A stretch of 36,550 nucleotides of DNA from Candidatus Hennigella equi (GTDB lineage: Bacteria; Bacillota_I; Bacilli_A; Mycoplasmatales; Mycoplasmoidaceae), in assembly GCA_018064845.1 (NCBI GenBank), contig JAGHUK010000045.1, forward strand, positions 1 through 36,550, written 5' to 3'. The notes below the pieces were generated by a model. It ran no database searches, was not told the DNA's origin, and worked only from the letters and a program-made list of their open reading frames with translations. The translations under genes were made by a program, and so were the position numbers. Shown in pieces: positions 16,058-25,653 of this stretch (positions within the stretch are counted from its first letter, which is position 1; each line of letters opens with the position of its first letter).

Positions 16058-16663
16058 ATGAAGTTTGATTATTATCGGAAAAGAAGAATTATTGTCCCAT
16101 ACAGTAAGTTAACTAAGGAAATCAAGAGAATTGCAAAGCAACTCGACCATGATTACAAAGATAAACATCCAGTCATAGTTGGACTAATGAACAGTAGCTT
16201 TATGTTCCTTGCGGAACTAATGCTAAACATGAAGTGTGATGTCGAAATTGAATTTGTTAAAGTCTTTACTTATTCTAAATTAAGAGAAGAAAAAATAGAT
16301 GCGCAAAGAATTCAACAAGCATTCGATTGGGAGCGTCTAAAGAATCGTAATGTTATCATCGTAGATGAATTGATTGATACAGGCGATAGCTTTCAGTTCA
16401 TGGTTAAGGAACTTAAAAGGCGTTCCAAACCAAAGTCAATTGCTACATGTGCGATGATTGAAAAAGATTGGCCAAGACCATATTTCAAACAAAAAGTTGA
16501 TTATGTGGGTGTAAAAGTACCAAACCTTTGGATAACTGGACATGGTATGGCATATAAATATAAATACCGTAATTTAAAGGACGTAGTAGCACTATCAGAT
16601 GCAGAGAAAGGATTTAATAAATATGAAGCTAGAAACAAGAAAGTTCATAAAAAAGCAAATTAA
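16058..16663 (+). CDS. hpt: Hypoxanthine(-guanine) phosphoribosyltransferase
   Basis: A 201-aa type I purine phosphoribosyltransferase joining PRPP with hypoxanthine (and often guanine) to give IMP/GMP. The PRPP loop reads NVIIVDELIDTGDSF, a slight variant of the usual VEDIIDTG. The substrate-exclusion region VGLMNSSFMFLAEL comes earlier, and VDYVGVKVPNLWITGHGMAYKYKYRNL gives the base-specificity region near the C-terminus. A basic tail (NKKVHKKAN) extends beyond the family core and overlaps guaA by 41 nt. A TATAGGA ribosome site precedes the ATG. Its position before guaA and opposite guaB fits the route hypoxanthine to IMP to XMP to GMP. Confidence 0.92.
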   Translation: MKFDYYRKRRIIVPYSKLTKEIKRIAKQLDHDYKDKHPVIVGLMNSSFMFLAELMLNMKCDVEIEFVKVFTYSKLREEKIDAQRIQQAFDWERLKNRNVIIVDELIDTGDSFQFMVKELKRRSKPKSIATCAMIEKDWPRPYFKQKVDYVGVKVPNLWITGHGMAYKYKYRNLKDVVALSDAEKGFNKYEARNKKVHKKAN

Positions 16664-17579
16664 AGAAATAAGAGAACAAGTAGGTAATGACAAAGTCATT
16701 TGCGCTTTGTCAGGTGGAGTGGACTCAGCTGTAACAGCTGCCTTAGTTCACAAAGCTATAGGTAAACAATTAACTTGTGTCTTTGTTGACACAGGTTTAA
16801 TGAGAAAGGATGAAGGAAAGCAAGTCCAAGCAAACTTTAAAAAAGCCTTCCCATCTATTAACTTTAAGTATATAGATGCTCATACAATTTTCTTTAACAA
16901 CCTAAAAGGAATAACAGACCCAGAAGCAAAAAGAAAGTGTATTGGTAGAACATTTATTGAAGTGTTCAAACAAAGCGCACAAAGTATTAAAGGATTAAAG
17001 TTCTTAGCACAAGGAACAATTTACCCAGACATTGTTGAATCTAAAACAAAAGCTGGTAATGTTATTAAATCACACCACAACGTTGGTGGATTGCCAAAAG
17101 ATCTAAACCTAGGTTTAGTTGAACCACTTAAGAGTTTATATAAACCTCAAGTTAGATTGGTTGGTAGAAGATTAGGCTTGCCAAAACAAATGCTTGCTCG
17201 TCAACCATTCCCAGGCCCAGGTTTGGGTGTAAGAGTAATTGGAGAACTAACTCCATCTAAAGTAAAACTTCTACAAGAAGCTGACGCAATCGTTAGAGAT
17301 GAAATTGATAAATCATCTCACCGCAAACACTTATGACAATACTTTGCAGTTTTGCCAAATGTAAAGTCAACTGGTGTTAAAGCTGGACAACGTTTATATG
17401 GGCATCTAATAGTAATTAGAGCAGTGCAATCTAAGGATGCAATGTCTGCTAAATTTGCTCAACTACCATATACAATGTTAGCAAAAATATCAAAACGTAT
17501 TACTGATGAAGTAATTGGTATTAACAGAGTAGCTTATGATATTACATCTAAGCCACCTGGTACAATTGAATGAGAATAA
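16623..17579 (+). CDS. guaA: GMP synthase, ATP-pyrophosphatase subunit only (no glutaminase domain)
   Basis: A 318-aa protein that starts directly at the ATP-pyrophosphatase domain: the P-loop SGGVDS is at residues 30-35. The substrate and dimerisation regions follow ([16 protein letters not shown]) and it ends in the canonical KPPGTIEWE. Ordinary bacterial GuaA is about 510-525 aa with an N-terminal class I glutamine amidotransferase; that domain is missing here and is not encoded upstream. The enzyme should convert XMP + ATP + NH3 to GMP using free ammonia, or use a separate glutaminase as in archaea. The start at 16623 has AAAGGA nine nt upstream, inside the end of hpt (41-nt overlap). It is convergent with guaB across a shared terminator. 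Not a truncation artefact: no remnant of a glutaminase precedes it. Confidence 0.95.
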
Positions 17580-17580
17580 A

Positions 17581-17608
17581 AAAATAAGAGCTGAAAGGCT
17601 CTTATTTT
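17581..17608. terminator. Bidirectional terminator between guaA and guaB
   Basis: A perfect 11-bp stem, AAAATAAGAGC with GCTCTTATTTT, around the 6-nt loop TGAAAG. It serves hpt-guaA on plus and guaB on minus; the guaB stop (17602-17604) lies inside one arm. Confidence 0.88.
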
Positions 17609-19101
17609 ACATTTACTTTGTCTTTTAAGACAACGTCGTGTGCTCCACCTTCAATAATTGAAGTAGAACTTGCAAGAGTTAATGTTGCATTCTTTTGTAA
17701 GTCTTTAATTGATAAAGCACCACAGTTGCACATTGTTGATTTAACTTTTTCTAAAGTTAATCTTACGTTATCACTTAAACATCCAGCATATGGAACGTAG
17801 CTATCAACACCTTCTTCGAATTTAAGTTTAGCATCGCCACCTAAATCGTATCTTTGTCAGTTTCTAGCTCTAGCCGAACCTTCACCTCAATATTCTTTAT
17901 AGAATGTTCCATTGATATTTACCTTGTTGCTTGGTGATTCATCAAATCTAGCGAAGTATCTACCTAGCATTACAAAGTCAGCACCCATTGCTAAAGCAAG
18001 AGTAATGTGGTGATCTAAAACAATACCACCATCTGAACATACTGGTACATAGTGACCTGTTTCTTTTAAGTATTTATCACGTTCTGTGCAAACATCAATA
18101 ACTGCTGTTGCTTGTCCACGACCAATTCCTTTTGTTTCTCTTGTAATACAGATTGATCCACCACCAATACCAACTTTAATAAAGTCAGCACCAGCTTTAG
18201 CTAAGAATCTAAATCCTTTACCATCAACTACGTTGCCCGCACCTACTGGTAGAGTTGGGTAATGTTTCTTAATTCATTTAATAGCATCTGCTTGTCATTG
18301 TGTGAAACCATCAGAGCTATCAAGACAAACTACATCTACTCCAGCTTTTACTAAAGCAGGAACACGTTCTTGATAGTCTCTAGTGTTGATACCAGCACCA
18401 ACAATATATCTTTTCTTTTCATCCAATAATTCATTTGGATATAGTTCATGTTCATCATAGTCTTTTCTAAAGACTAGGTATTTTAAATTACCATTTTTGT
18501 CTAAAATAGGTAATTGATTAACTTTGTTTTCTCAGATGATGTCATTTGCTCTTTCTAAAGAAATTCCATCACGAGCAACAACTAAGTTCTTTAAAGGTGT
18601 CATGAATGATTTAACCTTTGTAGTTAAAGGTAAACGGTTTGGACGGTAATCTTTTGAAGTAACTAAACCTAAAAGTTTGCCGTGATTTGTTCCATCAGAA
18701 GTAATCGCAATTGTTTCATGGTTGGTTCTTTGCTTTAAAGCAATTACATCAGCTAATGTAGCAGTTTCTTTTAAGTTAGAGTCACTAATAACAAAACCTG
18801 CTTTTTGAGCTTTAACATTTTTAACCATCTTTGCTTCGTTTTCAATAGATTGAGCACCAAAGATAAATGTTACACCACCTTCTTTAGCTAAAGCTACTGC
18901 TAGCTTATCGCCAGAAACTGATTGCATAATAGCACTAACCATTGGAATGTTCATTTGAATTCTTGGTTTAGAGCCCTTTTTGAATTTAGTTAAAGGAGTT
19001 TTTAAACTCACTTTATTTGGAATGTGTTCAGCTCCACTATAGTCAGGAATTAATAAGTATTCATTGAATGTGTGAGCTTCATCTTTTAAGATCTTTGCCA
19101 T
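17602..19101 (-). CDS. guaB: IMP dehydrogenase, trichomonad-like type
   Basis: A 499-aa IMP dehydrogenase (IMP + NAD+ to XMP + NADH), the branch step to guanine nucleotides. A catalytic (beta/alpha)8 barrel holds an inserted CBS pair at about residues 95-215. The active-site loop is [19 protein letters not shown] with catalytic Cys318; the mobile flap has RNWQRYDLGG with Arg417-Tyr418. Most bacterial enzymes instead have GIGPGSICTTR and a different flap. The whole C-terminal half ([54 protein letters not shown]) closely follows the Tritrichomonas foetus IMPDH as I remember it, where the same residues are Cys319 and Arg418-Tyr419. AGAGG precedes the ATG. Function is secure; origin is open. Confidence 0.96.
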
Positions 19102-19157
19102 TGTGATACCTCTTTGTAATATATTATTAGATTTTACAGAGATATAAGCAAAATATC

Positions 19158-22100
19158 TTATTTATTTAATAAAAGTTTAATCTTGTTAATAATTTGTTGT
19201 TTTGCAAAGTTCCATTCAATTTCGTTGAATCTTAGAACATTGTAGCCACGATCAATGTAATACTTTTCTTGATCAAAACTATCAATTCAAGCATTTGCTT
19301 GATTCTTAGTTTTAAAGTCATTATTGTCATCAATTAAGATTAGCAATTCGATCTTGTTTTGGTTCATGATTGCAATGTTAAAGTTGTGTGAACCAATGCC
19401 GTAGTTTGTCTTAACTTCAAGGCCTGGGAGGATTGGAGTTAATTCATTAGATACTGTTAGTGTAATAGGTTTTAAAACTGCTTGTGCAGTTTCTCCAGTA
19501 ATAATGTTTTTGTTTTCTTGTAAGTTTTCAATATAGAACAAGAACATCTTTAAGATGTATAAGTTCTCGTTGTTTGTTGAAGTGATTGCATCAGACTTAA
19601 ATGATTTAACAACAATCATTTTTTCTTTAGCACGAGTAACCATAACGTTAATACGGTTTTTACCGCCAGATTGTCCAACTGGACCAAAGTTTTGAATAAA
19701 CTTACCAGCAGCATCTGTTCCGAATGTAGTTGAAATAACAACTAAGTCGGCTTCATCACCTTGAACGTTTTCAATAGATCTAATACGAATAGTATCAGCT
19801 TCTAATCTTGCTGTTAAGAATGGGAATTGATAACACATTTGTTCAATTAGGTCGGCTTGTTTTTGGTTAAAAGTAATGATTACAATCTTCTTATATTGTT
19901 CAGAAGATTTAACTATATCAACTACTTTTTTAGCTTCATCTGGGTTTGTGTTAGTGCTTCTATCGTAGATAGTAGATGCAGGCATTTGAACCACTTCTAC
20001 TGGTTTGTCATTATTAGAACCATTCTTTGTAATACAAAGAAGTTTATTTTCATAGATGTACTTATTACTAAAGTTAATAAGTTCTTCACAATTAGAACGG
20101 TAGTGGTTAGATAATGTAAAGCTTGATCAGTTTGCAATCTTTGCTTTATCAAGCAATGATTCGACATTGTCTAATTCTTCGTCAGATGTTAATGATTCTT
20201 CGTCAATAGAAATATTAGCTGCGAAGAATCTACTTGGTCTTAATTGTTTGTCGTCACCTGACACAACTGATCTTGTGCAACGATAGATCAATGGGATTGA
20301 TCTTTCTACACGCATTTGACTTGCTTCATCAAAGATACCGACAGCAAACTCATGTTGGTTTAAAGGAATGTAATTAGCTACGTTATCTGGAGATAAGATT
20401 CAAATTGGGAAGACAAATTTAAGAATATCATAATATTCTTTAATGAATCTAGCCACATTAATCTTAGTTGGCAAGTGTGCTTTCTTAACCATTTCGATTC
20501 ATGTTGCTTGCATTTTAGTATCATTTAAGAATTTTTGTTTTAATTCAAACAAATATTTTTCTTTAATGAGTTTGGCAGCAATGCTTGCTTTGGATAAACT
20601 ATTTTTTCAATAATCATCTAAATATGAGAATAGAAGTTTGCCGCTGTTAATGTTATCGAAGATTGAAACAAAGCTTTCATCTTGTTGTGTTTTGCCAATG
20701 TCAAGTTCATTCGCTAGAGTTTGCTCATTATGATTATTAATGACTTCTAGTCATTCAGTGTAATTAATAAAGAATGCAAATGGACCATTATCTCTTACCA
20801 TTGTAAGAGCTTTGATCATGTCCTCAACTTGCGTCATTTGCGCAGGAATAATTTTCTTTACAAACAAACCGCTTTTAGGTTTATTTTCTTTAACAAAGTT
20901 TTCAATAATAGCAAACTTCCTACTTGGGTTTTCTTGCTTTGCAAGAACCTCAAGAGTTTTAGCAGCATATTCTTGTTTAAAGACGTGAACCATCATTGAA
21001 TTGATTGGATAATACTTTGTGATGATTTTAGCAACTTCATGGAAACGGTATAGTTGTTTTACAAAATCTTGAACAGAGACTCTGCTTGAGTGAATTTTGT
21101 TTAGCATTTCATCTAGTATTTTTTTGTTAGTTGTGCCAGATGAAAATTGTTGTTTACTTTGTAAATTATTCAAAGCAGTTGATTTTGTTTGATCATTTGC
21201 AATGGATAATAAACTCTTGACATAACCAAACAAATTTTTGTATGCTGGTTTGGTTGCATCTAAGTTAACTTGGTTTGCATTAATGATTTCATCATTCAAA
21301 GCAATGATACGATCATAGAATGAATCAATATCTTCGGGGTTAACAGTGATGGTGATTGCTTTTAGTGCATCAAGCCTATCAATAATAACATCTAGTGCCG
21401 CTTTCTTCTCTGAAGAAATTAAAACATTAAAGCCACTATTAATGTTGTTAGCAATAATGCTTGTAACAACTTCTGATTTACCTGTTCCAGGAGGACCATA
21501 AATCAATGTGTTAGTCTTTAGACTAGCAACAACTGCTTTCTTTTGACTAATGTTTAATAAACGAGTTAATTCCATTACTTCATCATTTTCGTAAATGATT
21601 TGGTCTAACCCATGGTTAGCAAACATTGAATTTTCTTGAGGGAATGAATAGTCAGTAGACAAGATTTGGTCGTAATCTTCTAACATCTTTCCACCTACAG
21701 GGTTAACAAAAGCTAGAATACATGCGTTATCAATTTTTGCTGTATCTAATGCTTTATACTCTGTCTTTTTAACTACGTTAATGTTGTGAATATCTTTGTT
21801 GAAAACACAGTTAGGGAATTTGTCTGCTATTTTAGCTAATGTTTCTTCGACTGACTTGATTTGACTTAAGTCAATGTTTTCTGTATATTTGATATCTAGT
21901 TTGTCTCTTACAAAGATACTTAGGATTTCATTGCTATAGAATTCCTTGTCTCTTTTGTAAAGTAAATACGAAGTATCAGATAGTTTCTTCACACCTACTG
22001 GTAAAGCTAATAATGGGGCTCTGATAGTTAATTTATCAGAAGATAAAACTGTAGCTAAAGAAGTTTCTAAGACACCAAAGCACAATCAAAAACATCATTT

Positions 22101-22508
22101 ACCTGAATCGTAAAATTCATCTGTTGATAGTTTACACATTTTATGAATTTGTTTAAATTCATCAATGATATCTTTGCTAATCGTGTTAATGATACTTGTA
22201 CGTTGTTTTTCAGTACCATTTTTTAAATCAATCTTGCTTGTATCATAGTCAAGTTTCAATTCATCAATCTTATTCTTAAGTTCAAGATTGGTTTGGCAAG
22301 CTTCGAGCACGGCTGTAGTTTGATTTAATAATTGTGATAGATCAATTTTTGCTTCAAACATGTTAGGATCTTGAGCAAAAGTCATTAACAAATCATAGTC
22401 AACGAATTTTAAAATATTGACAAATCCTTTTGAGAGAAATAATTCTTGACTGTTTTTATTTAATTCAAGTAAATTTTTACGTTTTTCTTGTAATACTTTT
22501 GATTTCAT
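19158..22508 (-). CDS. Large SF1 (UPF1/DNA2-like) helicase with C-terminal nuclease-like domain
   Basis: A 1116-aa protein read through several TGA(Trp) codons. The N-terminal ~350 residues are helical and unassigned. Walker A is LIYGPPGTGKSEVVTSI at about residue 196, Walker B is FDEASQ (codons near 20330), motif III VSGDDKQLRPS, and motif VI INVMVTRAKEK. About 290 mostly helical residues lie between motifs I and II. The C-terminal ~90 residues (VKTNYGIGSHNFNIAIMN, then LLILIDDNNDFK) resemble the restriction-endonuclease-like tail that closes many such helicases. Size and plan resemble the ~1100-aa helicases known in other mycoplasmas (from memory, MG140-like). A role in nucleic-acid repair or defence is likely but unproven. 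It has no clear Shine-Dalgarno and is divergent from the RpiB-like gene. Confidence 0.87.
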
Positions 22509-22538
22509 TTTGGTTTTTGGGCTTTTTTCGTCTTATTT

Positions 22539-22546
22539 AATATAAT
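22539..22546. promoter_or_regulatory. Overlapping divergent -10 boxes (helicase / RpiB-like)
   Basis: TATAAT on plus (22541-22546) ends 8 nt before the RpiB-like ATG; TATATT on minus (22539-22544) overlaps it and lies about 30 nt before the helicase ATG. The plus gene has no ribosome site, so its mRNA is probably leaderless. Confidence 0.5.
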
Positions 22547-22554
22547 AAATATAT

Positions 22555-23523
22555 ATGAAAATTAAAGTATTAGTAAAAGAAAATATTAACAAAACATATA
22601 ATGTTTTGGAAACAATCAAAAATAATAAAAATCTTGCTGAAAGCCAAGATTTAATTGCAATTTATAATGACCAAAATTGACTTGAAATCTTCGAAAAAGC
22701 ATATGAAGAATTCACTCATGGTAAATTTAGAAGATTCATTATTATTGATGACTATGCTTATGGACCATTCTTGTTTATTTCTAAACAAAAAGGTTGAGTA
22801 GCAACATCTGCGTTTGACGAATATAGTGCAAACTTGATTAGAGCTCACAACAACTCTAAAGTTTGTATTATCCCAGTTAAAAGAATTAACCCAAACGAAA
22901 AACTTAATAACATTATTAATGCATTCTGTGTATCTGAATTTGAAGCAGGAAGACATGTAACAAGATTACAAATTCTTCATGGTTCAATGGGGGCTGCTAA
23001 AAATACTATTGAGTTTTCAAAAACTCCAAACAAGACAGTTGTTGTCGGATCAGACCATGCTGGTTTTGCCTTAAAAGAAGCCGTTAAAGAGCATTTAACT
23101 GAAAAAGGGTATAAAGTTATTGATGTAGGTACAAACTCACTAGATTCAACGCATTATTCATTGTTTGGTGCTGCAATAGCTAGTCACATTCCTGAAGCAA
23201 GTTATGCTATTGGTTTCTGTTGAACTGGAATGGGTATGGCAAACTCTCTTAACAAGTTTAAAGGTCTTAGAGCATGTGTTTGTATGACACCTGAAAACGC
23301 TAAGGTTGCAAGGGAAATTTATGGCGCTAATACTTTAGTCATGGGTTCTAAATTCTCTAATAAAGAACAAGCACTTAAAACTGTTGATACTTATTTAGAA
23401 ACACAACCAAAAGCAAATCCAATTTATGCTAAGATTGATGATTTCGGTTTTAGTTTTGATAAGAATAAGTTTAAAGAAATTAAACTTGAATCTGGAATTA
23501 TTGTTCCAAAAGAATTATTGTAG
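22555..23523 (+). CDS. rpiB: Two-domain RpiB/LacAB-like sugar-phosphate isomerase
   Basis: A 322-aa protein made of two related halves. The C-terminal half (from about residue 158) is a full RpiB/LacAB domain: VVVGSDHAGFALKEAV (Ser166-Asp167-His168), then IGFCWTGMGMANSLNKFKG with the catalytic Cys222, then REIYGANTLVMGSKF. It should interconvert ribose-5-phosphate and ribulose-5-phosphate or a related sugar phosphate. The first ~155 residues look like a degenerate copy of the same fold (KVCIIPVKRINPNEKLNNIINAF corresponds to the RAC...A..AREH region) without the Cys. Ordinary RpiB is about 150 aa. There is no Shine-Dalgarno, and TATAAT lies 8 nt upstream. Its last codons overlap the convergent recU stop by 9 nt. 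Confidence 0.85.
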
Positions 23524-23997
23524 TTTCTTCAGATCAAGAATTCCTGGATAGATAATTTCTAATTCTTTACCATGCTCTGCCACGATACTAAAAGGCAGGG
23601 CATTTTTCTTTGCTTGTTTCTTGCAATCTAAAAGATTGGAATAAGATAGCGCTAGGACTTTGTCATATTTTTCGAAATAAATAAAAACATAACTCAAGCA
23701 ATTGTTTTCATGAACATATTTTAGGTAATTTAGTTGATGATGTTTTATTAAGGACATGTCAAAATATTCATGTTTAGTTTGCTTACATTCAATTTCGATA
23801 TACCTTCCATTAATATAACCAAAATAGTCAACCTTTGCTTTAGCAATTAGTTTAGCTACAACTGTGGTTTCATTTATGTGTTTAAGAACTTTTATAGGTA
23901 TTTGTCTTTTCTCTAAAAAACCTAAATTGTTAAATTGGTAGTATGTGATTGTCCGATCTACCAATTGTTCTATATACATTCCTAAATTTGTGTTCAT
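23515..23997 (-). CDS. recU: Holliday junction resolvase RecU
   Basis: A 160-aa RecU-family resolvase that cuts four-way junctions in recombination and repair. Family blocks: GMYIEQLVDRT at the N-terminus, EKRQIPIKVLK, then AKAKVDYFGYINGRYIEIECKQ, where Asp and the E-x-K motif (Glu, Lys of IECKQ) are the metal-binding nuclease residues, followed by IKHHQLNYLKYVHEN and SYVFIYFEKYDKV. It is shorter than the ~200-aa Bacillus protein. I start at 23997 (MNTNLGMYIEQ): a 38-bp element copy ending in TAAAGG lies 7 nt upstream. A longer frame would begin inside that element. It is convergent and slightly overlapping with the RpiB-like gene. Confidence 0.85.
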   Translation of the reverse strand: MNTNLGMYIEQLVDRTITYYQFNNLGFLEKRQIPIKVLKHINETTVVAKLIAKAKVDYFGYINGRYIEIECKQTKHEYFDMSLIKHHQLNYLKYVHENNCLSYVFIYFEKYDKVLALSYSNLLDCKKQAKKNALPFSIVAEHGKELEIIYPGILDLKKLQ

Positions 23998-23999
23998 AC

Positions 24000-24037
24000 A
24001 TATACCTTTACCCAAAAAATAAAAAATTTAGGAAAAT
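24000..24037 (-). repeat. 38-bp conserved intergenic element, copy 3 (before recU)
   Basis: Same length and ends as the other two copies. One arm base differs (CCCAAA on plus), which in minus-strand RNA turns an A-U pair of the short hairpin into a U-G pair, so pairing is kept. TAAAGG at its end is the probable recU ribosome site. Confidence 0.85.
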
Positions 24038-24050
24038 AATTTTCCTAAAT
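24026..24050 (-). terminator. Terminator of cls, built on the conserved element
   Basis: ATTTAGGAAAA and TTTTCCTAAAT, a perfect 11-bp stem with a 3-nt loop. Read on minus it is followed by a T-rich tract, as expected for termination after cls (stop at 24092). Its distal arm is the first part of the 38-bp element, so the terminator and the element are fused here. Confidence 0.75.
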
Positions 24051-24091
24051 CTTTGTAAGCATTGATTAAATGCGACTAAATAACCAATCTG

Positions 24092-25639
24092 TTAGAACAA
24101 ACTTTTACCAAAATTTAGTAGCTTTAATAAGAATCTATATCATAATGTTAGTTTTTCAGATAGTGTAGCAGAAGTTTGCAAAGATGAATTTTTCTTTGAA
24201 TTTTCATATACGTTTAGAACATCTTGAGTAAACTTTTTATCATAAACTATTAACTCTGATTCAAAGTCAAGATAAATTGATCTTCAATCGATGTTGCATG
24301 AACCTGTTAAAACATATTCGTCATCAATGATGATACATTTTGAGTGAAGGTAACCATCATACTCATAGGTTTTAATTCCAACGTCTGCTAACTTCTTATA
24401 GTTTTCTCTGTTCATCATTTGTACATATTTTTGATTTTTGTTATGAGCAATGATTTCGACATCTATTCCATGTGTGTGACAAGTCTTTAGTGCTTCAATG
24501 ATACTATTTGGCGGGCAGAAATATGGTGTTAAAATCTTAATAGATTTCTTTGCATTATAGAAGGCATGTAATAAAGCATTTTCCAAAGCGAATTCATTAA
24601 AGTCCGGTTCAAAAACCAATATTTGTGCTAATGTGTTTGATGATTTGAATTTATGTTTGCTGAAGATAAGTTGAGCATCATTTAAAACATTTTGTCTGCT
24701 TGCTTGAGTGTTAGACGCTTTACAGAAAACTGTTCAATAATTAATGAACGAAATGTTCATAGAGTTAACAATTGGGCCAGTAATTAAATAGTTTAGATCT
24801 TTTCAGTGGCAACTATCTCTATTCATTGATAGGTATTCATCAGCAAAGTTGCTACCACCATATAGCGCAGTTTTATTGTCAACAATAATGAATTTAGAGT
24901 GTAAACGGTAATTTGTTGCTCCTTTAAATTGAGTTAATCCTTTAGGGTTAAAACATGCAACCTCAACACCATATTCTTGTAAGTCTCTAAAGATTTTATT
25001 ATTAACTCTTTTATGAGCACCTAACCAGTCATAAATTAGTCTAACTTTTACACCTTCATTTGCCTTTTTTATTAGTTCAGTAAAGAATACTTTAGACCAA
25101 AAACCTGAATAACTAAAGATGTAACTTTGAATGTTAATATATTGTTTTGCAGATCTAATTAAGTTAATTGATTCTTCAAATAATTGTGTGTTATCAGGGA
25201 TAACTTTAATTTCGTTATCTTTATAAATAGGTTTATATTGATGTTTTAAACCGTAATTAAATAATCAATTTAATTCTGGATCTAATTGGATTTTTTCGCT
25301 TAAAGAAAAATCTTCATAATCAATAATTTGCTTTAATTGGTTTAAATATGCTTTTCTTTGTCTTTTTCTTACTGGGTAAACGCCAAAGATAATAAATGTT
25401 AGTAAACCAATAATAGGAAAGACTAAAATAACAATCATTCAACTTGCTTTAGCATAGCTACTTCTTGGCGAAACAGCAATTCTAAATGCAAAAGCAATCT
25501 CAAGAATAAATGCAAGAACAAGAACAATGACTAATGGTCAAATTACATTAACAAAAATAAGTAGACATATTGTTCCTATTATGCCTGCTAAAAGTAAGAT
25601 AGCAATGATTCCAGAAATCAAAATCTTATTCTTATTCAT
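24092..25639 (-). CDS. cls: Cardiolipin synthase (phospholipase D family)
   Basis: A 515-aa membrane enzyme that condenses phosphatidylglycerol to cardiolipin. Two N-terminal membrane segments span about residues 7-55, with a third near 65-90 (WMIVILVFPIIGLLTFIIFG). Two PLD/HKD motifs: HSKFIIVDNKTALYGGSNFAD starting at His247 and HSKCIIIDDEYVLTGSCNID starting at His432. The C-terminal part needs TGA(Trp) at 24281-24283 and ends NFGKSLF. There is no Shine-Dalgarno; a minus-strand TATAAT lies 14 nt upstream of the ATG, so a near-leaderless mRNA is likely. It is divergent from tsf. Confidence 0.95.
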
Positions 25640-25653
25640 AATTTATAATTTTA

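Noticed and set aside
16058-16663. A separate glutaminase subunit for GuaA hidden in or before hpt
   Set aside because: The frame upstream of guaA is a complete phosphoribosyltransferase, and the 15971-16057 gap is too short for any amidotransferase.
19101-19157. A small gene or regulatory RNA between guaB and the helicase
   Set aside because: The 56-bp gap holds only the guaB ribosome site and A/T-rich sequence that could be its promoter; no guanine-riboswitch features are seen.
4030-24037. CRISPR-like repeats
   Set aside because: The three 38-bp copies are thousands of bases apart with no spacers and no cas genes; they are dispersed intergenic elements.
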